Shown here in pieces: positions 40,601 to 51,280 of a DNA stretch of 64,000 nt (positions within the stretch are counted from its first letter, which is position 1; each line of letters starts with the position of its first letter). Under the pieces are notes generated by a model, which was not told the origin of the DNA, searched no databases, and worked only from the letters and a program-made list of their open reading frames with translations. The DNA comes from Capsaspora owczarzaki ATCC 30864 (lineage: Eukaryota > Opisthokonta > Filasterea). Made by a program: the position numbers and the translations under genes. The stretch lies in the NCBI RefSeq assembly GCF_000151315.2, contig NW_011887295.1, positions 741,704 through 805,703 on the forward strand. Reading direction: 5' to 3'.

Positions 40601-42213
40601 AGCTCCCCAGAATGGCTGCTGCTCCACCGCAACCCGCAAAACCGCCTGTGTACCAGCAGCAAAAAGACAACAGCCAGAAATGTGAGAAACACGATTCCCT
40701 ACCAAACCAGCAGCCTTGTCTGCCGACCGTACCGAAAAGGGAAGAATTTGCGATGGTCATGGAGGCGGCTGCATTCAACGCCACGCCTCCGCCGTAGGTG
40801 TTTGCAGTGTTGTTGGTAAACGAGCAATTGATGACTTCGCAGTGGAATCGGTCGTCGAGAGAGATGGTGCCACCATTCGAGATTGAATGTTGCCGCTCAA
40901 ATACGCAGTTCCGAACTATTGCTGAGCCACCTCCAACCGCGTTCAAGACTCCAGCTGACGACTGAGGAATGACGACGAGGTCCGCCGAGTTCCCTGCTTG
41001 GCGAGAGTTGTGATACATCGAGTGAGAATCCAATCAATCAACCTGGTTTTTTTTGTTTTGTTTGTGTTGTTTTTGTTGTTTTTGTTGGCAGATGCACGTA
41101 CCAATGAACAAGGAATCCGCAAGCGTAGCCGTAATGTTGCGGAAAAAGATGGTTGAAGTGTCAACGACGCCAGACGACAAGCCGACATTGTCGAGAAGAG
41201 CACTGTTCAGAATGGAGATTGAGTGCGCGCCTTGGCCTACCACCAAGCCCGATGCGGGCAGCGAAGTGTCCAAGAAGCCCAATGCCGAGTTGCCGATGGC
41301 GACAGAATTGTCCACCTCGACATCAACGGAAAGGGTCAAATCCGCGCTGATTTCACCAATCAAGTGGATTTGAGTCCGAATCGAGAGGTTGTCTGCGAGG
41401 ATTCGGGCGGAGCGGGAAAACAAAAAAAAAAAATCAAATCAGGCGAAACATGCACTTGTTGTTTCAACCCCTCATCCAAAACTGGTCACGACTCGAACTT
41501 AACCCATAAAAGTGCAGCGAGAAAACGCTGCTGAGGCTGTTGCCTGGATGGATAGCACGGACGTCAATGCACCGTAGTTTTGGAAGAATATGCAGTCCGA
41601 GAAGCCGAGAACAACGTCAGTGCCAGTGCTCACGCACTGACCGTTCGAGTACAAGTCAACGGGCGGGTCGACTGCATTCGAAATGTGGACCACAGCGTCG
41701 AGGAGCCCATTCTCTGTTCCAATTGTGATACGAACGCAACCCATGCGAATACACGTTCGATTCAGAAGAGTGCTGCCTTTGAAGTGGATCCACACTCACA
41801 AAACCACTTACCATAGAACATGACGTTCGTAAAGTAGCCATGAGACGCGTCCAAGAAGGTGATCACCGAGTCGATTGTCGACACAAAGCCAGTAAACACA
41901 ATGTCTGACAAAGCAAACCAATGCAAAAAAAAAAAAAAAAAAAAAAAACCAAAAGGAGAAACCATTCAGTGAAGTGCAGATCCGTATAACAAGAAGAAGA
42001 AGAAGAAGAAGAAGAAGAAGAAGAAGAAGAAGAAGAAGAAGAAGAAGAAGAAGAAGAAGAAGAAGAAGAAGAAGAAGAAGAAGAAGAAGAAGAAGAAGAA
42101 GAACAAAAAAAGGGTGAGCACCCAAAGGTAGCGTCATGTTAAAATTCACAGTTAAAATCTGACTTTTTTTTTTTTTTTTTTTTTTTGAAGAGGGTTTGCT
42201 TGTAATTGAACGT

Positions 42214-42250
<37 letters not shown>

Positions 42251-42796
42251 GTTACCCTGAATGTGCAGCGTCGCTCCCGAGTCCACGACAATGCCGATCG
42301 TTGGGGACGGCGGCCCGTTGTACCCCACGACGGTGGACTGGAAGGTGGCGCGCTTGGCGTCGAGCACGGTGGCATTGATGCTGGCAAACTCGGCTCGGGC
42401 GCTTGTGAACAGCGGATTGGCGACCAGCGGCGGCGGCGAACCCCTCAACCAAACGGTTGCATTGGCCGGGACGCGGACGACCTGGTCGAGCACAAACTGG
42501 CCGGCAGCAAGCTCAATCCAGTACCCAGCAGCACCGGGGTCGTCCACCAGCGTCTGCAGGCCCGACGCCGTCGTTGCGACCACCGCCGTCGACGAATCTG
42601 GAGGCTCGGTAGGCGAAACACGGCGTTGAATTGCCGACCGCTGGTTGCTGCTGCTTCTGCTGCTGCCGCGTGCTTGTGCGATACTATCACTGCCGTGTCG
42701 TCGTCGGGCCGTGTCAGCGACGGACAAGCCAGCGCAGGCAGACAGAAGAACGAGAAGTATGAGTAAAGCCCAAAGCGGTTTTGTAGAAGCAGCCAT
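34610..42796 (-). CDS. Class C GPCR-like receptor: beta-helix ectodomain, seven-helix bundle, two cytoplasmic TIR domains, 2,064 aa
   Basis: Seventeen exons, phases all consistent (5' to 3'): 42796-42256, 41904-41812, 41776-41504, 41392-41102, 40993-40733, 40645-40328, 40225-39983, 39885-38978, 38830-38587, 38512-38379, 38269-38139, 37994-37868, 37746-37618, 37443-37185, 37103-36967, 36825-36460, 36349-34610. Signal peptide 1-27 (PLWALLILLVLLSACAG). Ectodomain about 130-900: beta-helix coils with NCTFEGNSA, GGAIYF and GGAVFAE motifs as in chlamydial PMP/pectin-lyase folds, then an Ig-like part. Seven hydrophobic helices about 1060-1312: helix 3 cysteine (VVCGF) and loop cysteine (YECATE), IALGISGFIVAIWQIVSPP like GABA-B helix 4, FLPKIYSI at helix 7. 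TIR 1 about 1325-1440 (VVLCYT, VSEHSVKSPYCQTE); TIR 2 about 1533-1665 (KDLFISWAH, TPASIKSQYCQEE). The 400-residue tail is Ser/Thr-rich. Presumably a surface receptor signalling through TIR partners. The 35-nt intron between exons 2 and 3 is doubtful. An upstream in-frame ATG at 43075 would bury the signal peptide, so 42796 was chosen. Confidence 0.85.
41992..42103. repeat. (GAA)n microsatellite in receptor intron 1
   Basis: About 37 GAA units on the plus strand, that is TTC in the sense of the receptor gene, a long pyrimidine run. The same intron (42255-41905) also has long T tracts on the plus strand at about 42164-42186 and 42216-42249 and an A tract near 41927-41948, so nearly all of it is simple sequence. 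Confidence 0.95.
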
Positions 42797-43539
42797 TGCG
42801 CAGCTCCGTGGTGGTCGTCGCCCCGACAACAGGCGCCTGACACTGACACGTCTACCGCGTCCCGCAAGCGCATCAGCGGTCTGTGGCCCGAGGCGTGGCG
42901 GTGGGAGCTGCTCGAAGCAGGCGTCTGAGCTCGCCCCTTCCTCTTTGCCGTTGAGATTCGCTAGCCGCCCCATATCGTTCGTTGCACGCCTTGAATCGCG
43001 GAAGTGCGGCACGCCCCGCAAAAGCCGATAAACTCCAAGGAGGGCTCTTTGTAGAATGGGGATCGAGCGCTTCAACGTGCGCGAACGAGAAAAAATGCAA
43101 GAGCTTGCGCTCCGATTTGTCCAAAAATAGTGTGCAAAAAGAGAAGTGACTCCTCTCTTGTTTTTTTTTTTATTATTTCAAACTGGAGCAGAGGGAGCAG
43201 CACAACAAGCGGGCGACCAAAGCGGCTGTGGATGATCACCAGCAGATGAGTCGGCAATGTGTTGGGGGGGGGGGCGCCAAGGGGAAGCGTCGGACGCTTG
43301 CCCTTTCACACACAACTTGGGATAGATCTGAGCACACGGGTGTGAAAAGAGTTCACATTCCAGAAGCAATGTGTTGAAATTCAAAATTTAAAACATCAAC
43401 AAATAAAACCTGTGAAAACCCGGGTTTGAGAACTTGCTTGATTTGTTCGGAATGCTTTGGCAAAAGGTGGCATACAAAAACACAAAAGAGCGACGAAACA
43501 CAGCGTCCTGAATTCGAAATGTGAAACACAGCAGCGCTA
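42797..43539. other. Intergenic region upstream of the receptor gene
   Basis: Separates the receptor start from the FMR1-like stop, both on the minus strand, so it should hold the receptor promoter and the FMR1-like 3' UTR. The receptor frame is open upstream to an ATG at 43075, but the extra 93 residues are Arg-rich and unlike a signal sequence. A poly-G run (about 43264-43274) and a T tract (about 43162-43170) are the only other features. Confidence 0.45.
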
Positions 43540-44485
43540 CTACTCGCTCGCGGCCGCTGCTGCAGCACTTTCAGGGGCAGAAGCCTGCGCGGGGCTGGTG
43601 GTGGACGCGGATTCGGGCGTGGACTCGGGCGCGATCTTGGGGGCAGATTCGGGCGCAGATTCGGCAGCAGCCTCGGGCGCGGGCGAGGAGGAGGACGAGG
43701 TGGCAGCGGGCGACGCTGCCTGCGAAGCCGAGGCCGATGCCGAGGCGTTGGACGACTTTGAATGACCATTCACGCGACGCTTTGGCTCAGTGGCCTTTTT
43801 GGGCGAGCGGGTTGAAGCAGCGGTATCCTGAGAACTCTTTGCCGAGCTACTATCAATCGCGGCAGAATCGGGGGCAGGGGACGAGGTCGAGGCAGGCGCG
43901 TCAGCGGACTGAGCACCCTTGTACTCGCGCTGTTGATCAAGGTGCTTGCGGTTGGGCGTCTTGCGACCTTGCACAAGCCGGGCGGCAGCCTGTTTACTCG
44001 CCTGCGCCGCCTCGTCTCCCTCAGCAGTCGCGGGCTGCTGCTGCTGGATGCCAGCTGCACTCGTGTCAGAGTTATCAGCAGCAGCAGATGCTGATGCTGC
44101 AGGCGGCTGTTGAGCGGATTGGCGCGCGCGATTCTTCGGCTCTCGCTGTGGCTGAGGTTGGTTTCGGCTCGGCTCTGCCTCATGCTTGGAAGCCGTTTGC
44201 GGCACCGACTGCTTTTGCTCGGATTGCGGCACCGACTGCGTTTGATCAGTTTGCTGTGGTTGTTGCTGTTGCTGTTGCTCCGGCTGCTGTTTCTCGGACT
44301 GCTGTCGCTCCTTGCCCCGCTCGTCGCGGCGGCCACCGCGCTGTCGTCGCTGCTTTGACTGCTCTTGAGGTTGAGAACTTTGCGGCGCAGCCTCGTCTTG
44401 CACCTTTGCATCTGGCTTCTCTTGTGGGGCGCCTTGCTGCTGTTGTTGCTTTTGGTCTTTTGGCTGTTGCTGTTGCTGCTTTTGT

Positions 44486-44516
<31 letters not shown>

Positions 44517-47321
44517 TTGGTTGTTGCTGTTGTTGCTGCTTCGGCTGTTGCTGTTGCTGCTGCTTCGACTGTTGCTTCGGCTGCTCCTGTTGCTGTTGCT
44601 TCGGCTGCTCCTGTTGCTGCTGCTGCTTTTGTTGTTGCTGCTGCTGCTGCTTCGGCTGCTCCTGTTGCTGTTGCTTCGGCTGCTGTTGCTGCTGCTTTGG
44701 CTGTTGCTGTTGCTCCTGGCGCGAATTTCGCCCATCGGACTGACGGTGGGAAGCCTGACCGCTCTGCGACGCCTGGGAATGGGAAGCAGAAGCAGAAGTG
44801 GAAGCGCGTGACGCATTTTCCTGTGATTTGGCAGCAAGGTTTCGCTTGTTGTCAAGATCGCGAGCATTATCTGGCTGTGCTGCCGTTTCTGGTCGCTTCC
44901 CCTTGTCCGCGTGTGCAGTTGAGGACGTAGGGTGGCGGTTGTCATTGGCGCTTTCCCTAGGAGCTTGGCGACGATACGTCTCGCGGAACTCGCCTCGCCG
45001 GCCTGCTCGCCAATTGTGGTTGTTGACGGGAAGGGCTTCGACGGCGAGCATGAACTTGAGAAGGGTCTGAGCATCATCGACATGCTGCGGGGTGCCCCTC
45101 AGCGAAACTTCAGCGCGGTGCTGGTGTTCCTGGGGAGTGACTCGCATCGAGTGGAGCGACGCTTTGGAGATCAAGTCATCCTGCTGCTTCCAAACACGGT
45201 CTGCGTCAGCCAGAGGGATGGACATTTTCACCTCGCGAAGGTTGAGCAACGAACGAGCTTCCTCAATCGCCTCAGTACTCGAAGCGATGATGGAAACCAC
45301 GCCAGTCTCCTTGTTCACGTCGATGCTGGACACGCCGGGTATGAGAGAGGCCTGCGCGATATTGGAACCCTCTTTGCCAATCACAAATCCCAGAACGTCA
45401 CGCGGTACAGTGAACTGGTCGTGGATTCCGTTGTTCCGCGCCTGTAAAAGTGTTCACGAAGCCATCAAGTTTGAAAAGTCAAAGTTTTGGAAAAAAGACA
45501 AGCCCGTGTAAATGCACAGAGGACAACAAAAAAAAAGTAACGATACCTCAAGCGCTTTCAAAAACCGGTAATGCTCGTCGATGAGAAGTCGGGCTTTGCG
45601 CATAGCAGCAGCAGTGCCCAGAACGACAAAACGCCACATCGGAGGAGCGTTAGGGACGGTTTGGACGTTGCGAATTCTGGCCATGGCTGCGCCCGAGTGC
45701 TCGGTGAAGGCTGCACAGGCCAAGGAGCAAGGAGGAATAGAAATAAGCGACATGTACGGCGATTTGGCAACAACGGTAAGGTGCTCGAGGTCTTACCCAA
45801 GTTGTTTCGATCGTTCTGGAGCTGGGCAATACGCTCCGGGGGCGGAATAAACTCGATGCGCTCAAGGCCGATGGAAGAGTAGTACGCCCTGGTTGTCCAA
45901 CCAGAAAGTGAGATAGAAAGAATGAACATTCAAAGGCATGGGTCAGGTTTTTGACCGCTTCAGGCAACTCCAACAAGAGCAACATGTGCTCGCTGTGCTT
46001 GGCAAGATACGTACGAATCGTTGGAGCGACGCAGAATCTCTCGAGGAAACAGTGTGGTGAACGGTTGAGTGCCGTTCACTCGAACACGGTACGTATCGCC
46101 ATCGGACGACAGCACGCTTCCGGGCCACCAACTGGCTGGCAGCTCGCTGGTCATGTCCTTCTTGACGTACACCTCGACGCGATCATTGACGTGGAAATGG
46201 ATTTGGTGCGGCGCATTGGAGCCGGACCGCACCCCAGTCACATCGGAGGGTGCTCCACCCGCGGCGGGTCGAGTGTGCTCCATTGGCACCCAAGCGGACG
46301 CCTTTTGACTGGTGGAGCAGAAAGATAGAACAAACATGAATCAAGAAGCGAGCAGTCAGGAATGAGCAGGATTGACGACTTTCTTTTTTTCTTTTCCACC
46401 AGATACACTCGTAAAAGTGAAACAAGGTAATGGTGCAGATTGCTGTGTCCATGGAGAAGGCGTAGCTGTCCGCACCACAGATGCTGATGTTCCCAATCGC
46501 CACAGTTGCAAAAACAAAGTGGTCACTGTTCCAACGGTGATTGTTTGCAAAATTCAAACATACTCCAAGCTGTTGTACTCCATCAATGATCAGCCCATCC
46601 CGCTCATACTTGCTTTTTTGTTTTTGGTGGGAAAACGAAAGTACTCCCAAATCTCAGCAAAACCAAAAAAAAAAAAAAATAAAAATAAAAAAAATAATCA
46701 TAATAATAATAATGCTCAAAAGTGTGATCTCATCACAATTTCGTTTCGATGGTTTGCCCGCGTCCCGTTGGCACCAGAGACCGACTTGGAACGACGACGA
46801 CAATGACGACGACGACGACGGCATTACTACTCGGTGGGAAAAAAAGGGGCATCGCGCGATGGGTGGAACTTGACGCTCCGTTGTGTTTGCGTTGTTCGCG
46901 CGCCACAGTCAAAAAGCGAGCCATTTGAATTGGAAAAAAAAAAAAAAAAAAAAAAAAAGACACTTTGGTGTGCATGAGTGAAAACGCGGCAAAGTGGCGA
47001 CTTACCCGTTGATGAATCTGACAAAGACCTTGGAGTCCATCATGTCTTCCACGACAGCCTGCAGCGAGAGACAGAGACAGAGAGAGAGAGAGAGAGACAG
47101 AGAGAATGTGAGACAGTCTCCCCTTTGCCCACCAGCCAAGTGGTCCCCCCTTCCTTCCCTCGCCCGTTCAGCAAGACACTGGAATTGCTTCGCCATGAAT
47201 GCCATGAATGCCGTGGCGGTTGAGGGGCGGAGGCGAGCAAAAGGCGAGCAGACGGACGACTCACCTCGAAATGACTACCAGTTCCGCTGGGATCGAGAAC
47301 TTCGACTTGCATGCTCGCCAT
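43540..47321 (-). CDS. FMR1/FXR-family RNA-binding protein with Gln-rich tail, 853 aa
   Basis: Relative of fragile X proteins, which bind mRNA and ribosomes and repress translation. Six exons (5' to 3'): 47321-47265, 47058-47006, 46308-46015, 45888-45797, 45710-45547, 45441-43540. Order of parts matches FMRP: Tudor/Agenet 1 (MQVEVLDPSGTGSHFE, residues 1-37), Tudor 2 (VNDRVEVYVKKD and ASWWPGSVL, about 70-133), KH0 (about 145-220, KARLLIDEHYRFLKALE like FMRP's HMLIDMHFRSL), KH1 (about 227-290, VPRDVLGFVIGKEGSNIAQA with GKEG loop, followed by IPGVSSIDVNKETG like FMRP's VPGVTAIDLDEDT), and a KH2-like block (about 292-365) in which the GxxG loop is absent (VWKQQDDLI). A short Arg-rich RAGRRGEFRETYRR stands where the FMRP RG region begins. 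The rest is Gln/Lys/Pro- then Ser/Ala/Pro-rich. Confidence 0.85.
44460..44716. repeat. Imperfect CAA/CAG-type repeat coding for the Gln/Lys/Pro tail of the FMR1-like gene
   Basis: On the minus strand this codes for runs of Gln broken by PKQ and EQPKQ. Codons alternate CAA and CAG, so the tract is a protein-level rather than pure DNA repeat and should be less length-variable than a pure run. Confidence 0.8.
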
Positions 47322-47559
47322 GATGAATGAAGATGAATCGAGACGAACGAGAATAATAATAACAACAATAAAGAATGAGAAATGATGCGTCGCTGGTTTT
47401 GGACAATGAGCGAAATGCGTATCAAAAAGGAGGAAGAATCTCAATGGAAAATCACTTAAGTGCTTCAAGTCAACTTTGAGAGCACTTTTCAAGTCCCTCT
47501 TAACATTGACTGGGGTTGAACAGAGCAATTCAGTCAGTCTACAACAAACAACAATAAAA
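47322..47559. promoter_or_regulatory. Shared 238-bp head-to-head promoter region (FMR1-like / TBC)
   Basis: Only 238 bp separate the two divergent start codons. AT-rich, with AATAATAATAACAACAATAA near 47350-47370. No TATA box at a convincing distance on either side. Sharing of elements is inferred from the short spacing. Confidence 0.5.
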
Positions 47560-49378
47560 ATGTTTGGCCGACGGGCGACAAAGGACAGCGGGGCCGGCAC
47601 AGAACAAGCAGACGAGAACATTGCCGCGAGCAAGGCCAAGGCAAACGCAGCCGCCCGGCGCGCACGAGCCGACGCAGGCAAGCCTGTCTTCACTGCCACA
47701 GCAAGCATGGATGACGAAACCGAGCTGGGCGAGCGGTACGCGGAAACCACAGGCGTCTCCATTCTGGCTCGTTGTCGCTCCTGCCAAAAGTTACACTCAC
47801 AGTCACACCCACACTCACGCGCTCGCGTTGGGGGGTTTGGGTCTATGTCGCAGGTCCCACAAGCACCAAGACCGGTATGGATTCCGCACAGACGACCCTT
47901 CGTCGCCGCTCAAGTGGGACGCAATCCAAGAGTACCTGTCGCACCAATACGCCGCAATCCTCATGCACCGATCGTCTCGCTGGATGCACATCTATGTTCG
48001 AGATTTGCCAGTATTGTACAGCATCCACCCTGGCCAGACACGAGCTTTGCTGTTTGTCAAATCCAAGCAATGTGAGATGATGATTGCGTTCGCAGATTTT
48101 GTCCAACCTTTGCGGTGGGTTTTTTTTTTTTTTTACCCATGGATGTTCACGTCTGAGGGCTGTCCGTGTGTGCTCGTGTCATCTAGTGAAACGATTTTGC
48201 AGAAAGGGCGTTCCGAGCGACTGGCGAGCGCCGGTGTGGCTTGACATTTGCGGCGCTACCGTTTTCCGACAGCAAAACCCGAACTTGTACGCCCAATTGC
48301 TGGTCGATTCGCCTGCAAAGGCCAACCCGGTCAGCGTAGACGTTATTGAAAAAGGTATGGTGCAGGAGTATGTGCAGGTTCTTTGTCAGTTGTCAATCTT
48401 TGCGCCGATCATGCCTCGCTCGCTTGCTTGCTTCGCCGTCCGCTCTGTGCCACCTTCCTCTTGTCAATACGCATACATACATGCAGATCTTAACCGCACT
48501 TTTCCCGAGAACGTTCACTTTGAACCGCCCGCCGATGGATCCAATGCCGAGCATTCAGAAGCTGCGGCGCGTGTTGGTTGCGTACGCAGCGTACGATCCG
48601 GAGATTGGCTATTGCCAAGGCCTCAATTTTATTGCTGCAATGTTGTTGCTGGTGCTGCGGGACGAGAGCGACGCCTTTTACGCCCTAACACAAATTATCG
48701 GCAAGGACGCTCATCTGGCTCCGAGGTATCACGTCCCTTCGATGGCGCCCCTGCTCACAGATCTTGCCGTCGCGGAAGAGCTAGTGCGGCTCCGATATCC
48801 GGAGATTCACGATCTATTTGTGCGCAATGGCGTGACGTTAAGTTTGATTGCCACCAAGTGGTTTATCTGCATGTTTATTGACTCCACTCCACCAGAAGTA
48901 TGTCCGAAAAGTGGCTTTGCCGATTTTCTTGAGCTTTTTGTGTCTGTTTATGCCCACTGAACTCACTCACCTGGCCTTTTGTCACGCAGACAACAATGCG
49001 CATTTGGGATTCTTTCTTGTACGAAGGCTCCAAGGTCTTGTTTCGAGTCACCCTTGCTCTCATTCAAATCCATCACCAAGAACTTTTGAGAGCTAAAGAC
49101 ATGGCTAGTTTTTTTAATGGTGTCAAGGTACTGCCGGTTTTTGCTGCATGCAGTTTTTTGGGATTGCAAGCAGAGCATCAACTCCGCGTGAGCTTACTTT
49201 TTTTCTTCTTTTTTCTACGTCTGGTCGTACTGCCACGCTCTTGCATCCACAGAACTCGTCGCTTGCGGCGGTGGATTGCCACCACCTGATGGATGTGGCT
49301 TTTAACAAACTGGGAACATTCCGTCGGTCGCTCATCAACGCATTGCGAGAAGAGCTGGCAGCACCTTCGACCCATTAA
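47560..49378 (+). CDS. TBC-domain Rab GTPase-activating protein (GRTP1/TBC1D6-like), with a +1 frame slip
   Basis: Stimulates GTP hydrolysis by Rab proteins in membrane traffic. Exons: 47560-47735, 47854-48010, 48096-48114, 48187-48354, 48487-48897, 48990-49127, 49253-49378. Motifs in order: DRYGFRTDDP, VKRFCRKGVPSDWRAPVW, the catalytic Arg finger in IEKDLNRTFPENV, the catalytic Gln finger in IGYCQGLNFI, KWFICMFIDSTPPE, and MRIWDSFLYEGSKVLFRVTLALI. Both fingers are intact, so the product should be active. The frame changes by one base at about 48526-48533 in a C/G-rich run (CCGCCCGCC): before it FPENVHFEPP, after it MDPMPSIQKLRRVL, which together align with GRTP1. One extra C in the assembly is the simplest cause. 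Exon 3 is only 19 nt but fits phase and family sequence. Confidence 0.85.
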
Positions 49379-49552
49379 CCGCCTTGGGTGCTTATTGCTG
49401 CTCATCATTAGAGTTTTGTTTCATGTAATCCATGAAATCTCACAAGTACAGTCTGCATTTTTGTTTTTGCTTGGCACAACTTTTGTTCCCAACTTTTCTT
49501 TTTGCTCTTCTCCTCGGTTGTTGACTAAATCCTTTTTTTTCATCGCACAAGC

Positions 49553-51280
49553 ATGTCCACGACAGCATATCGCACAGCAGCTTGGCTCTGGGGTGGAGCT
49601 CGGCGATATACAAAGTACGGCAGGTTGCGTTGCGTTTCAGATGGCGCGTTTCCATTCGAGCACATCCTGTCCGCCGCCCCCCCCCCGCCTCGGTCGACAG
49701 CGTCTCTGCTTGGCTTGCCAGGATCTTCACATTCTGACTTTTTGTAAATTTTGTCTCATTCTCTTGTGGCTGGGATGCGCAGTGCTGGATACGAACGAGC
49801 AGCCGCATCCTTCAACGCAGGTGACTTGGACGTTACCGTTCGCGTGGAAGGACGCAGTTTCATGGTGACGGGCGCCAACTCTGGCATCGGATACGCAACC
49901 TGTCGCGAGATTGTCCTGCGCGGTACGTCCACACTCCTGGTTGCGATTTTGCCGGGTGTGAAGACGACAGCAGTGATGACCATCATTGTTGAAATTTGGC
50001 CCAAAATTGTTGATCGCGCGGAACACCCAAAAACATAAACGCAGTGGATACAATGATTCGTGTTCCAATCACGAATTGAATTGTGACGGCAATGATGATG
50101 TGCTTGGATCAACGCAGGCGGAGTGCTGCACATGGTGTGCCGAAATCCTGAACGTGCCGAAGCCGCTCAACGCAAATTGCTGGAAGAAACAAAGGTCTCA
50201 CCTGCCATGGTCGAGGTGCACATCTTGGACATCTCGTGTATCAAGGATGTAGCACGATTTGCGCAAGAATTCTGCGCCAGCGGCAAGCCGTTGCATGTGT
50301 TGGTCAGTATTCACAGCAACAAACCTGGACCAATTTCGTTTAATTCTTGTAGTACAGTGTCTTCGTTTGGAAGGGCTTCATCGCTTGACTCCACACTCTC
50401 CTTTGATTAGATTAACAACGCTGGATGCATGGTGCGCGAGCGGCAGACGACTTCCGAGGGCCTCGAAGTCAATTTTGCCACCAACACTTTGGGACCGTAC
50501 GTTCTCACAACCGCGCTGATCCCTGTTCTTGCCAAGGCACCAAACGCTCGTGTTGTAAGCGTCTCTGTTGTCCAGCGAGTATAACAGACTTGGTTATTGT
50601 TGCGGTCCTTGTGGCGTCGTTCGCACTCACCAAATCTCGCCACAACAACCAGTTGAATGTCTCGTCCGGTGGAATGCTGCTGGTGAAACTTGACATGACA
50701 GACCCCCAGCTGGAGCGCCCGACAAAGTTTGATGGTCAAATGGCGTATGCTCACAACAAGGTGTGGTGACGGGTTGATGCAGGGGGTGTTGATGTGTTTC
50801 TTGGTTTTTGGTTGGTTTGTTTTGTGACTCAACCGCTCCCACAGCGTCAGATGATGGTGATCATGGATCACTGGGCCAAAGTGCATGCGAGCGACGGAAT
50901 CTCCTTCTACTCGATGCACCCTGGCTGGGCAGATACGCCTGCCGTTCGAGAATCGATGCCCGACTTTCACAAGTTCTGGAAAAACAAGTTGCGAACCGAA
51001 GAGCAGGGTGCAGACACGCTTGTCTTTCTGGCAATCAGTGGTAGTGTCACACCCGAGCAAAGTGGAGAGTTTTTTGAAGGTACGGCGGCCTGCGAGTGCC
51101 AAGACGACGAGTTTTTGCAGCGGCGCTGATGATTTGCGCTGCTGGTGTTGTTTGGCCTCTGATTTAGATCGTGCCGTCACCTCCAAGCATCTGTCGCTCT
51201 GTCGCACACAATCCACGCCTGCAGAGGAAGAGCAGCTTGTTCAATATGTCTCCGAGTTGGCCTCGAAATTGACTGCTTAG
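49553..51280 (+). CDS. DHRS12: DHRS12-like short-chain dehydrogenase/reductase, 328 aa
   Basis: NAD(P)-dependent oxidoreductase of the SDR40C type; the substrate of this family is not established. Seven exons: 49553-49614, 49783-49922, 50118-50302, 50411-50554, 50653-50760, 50845-51079, 51168-51280. The cofactor loop TGANSGIG, the NNAG motif (INNAGCMVRERQ), the strand VSSGGMLLVKL and the catalytic YAHNK (YxxxK) are all present. SMHPGWADTPAVRESMPDF, RTEEQGADTLVFLAIS and the end STPAEEEQL match animal DHRS12 closely, and length is close to the 317 aa of the human protein. The N-terminal AYRTAAWLWGGARRYTNAGYE matches the family's short lead-in and may act as a weak membrane or targeting segment. 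Confidence 0.94.

Noticed and set aside
43521-44930. 469-codon plus-strand open frame rich in Leu, Ala and Val
   Set aside because: Antisense of the Gln-rich tail of the FMR1-like gene; antisense of CAG/CAA codons gives Leu runs.
49965-50117. Possible C/D box snoRNA in DHRS12 intron 2
   Set aside because: A GTGATGA C-box-like string is present but I find no D box or terminal pairing at a suitable distance.
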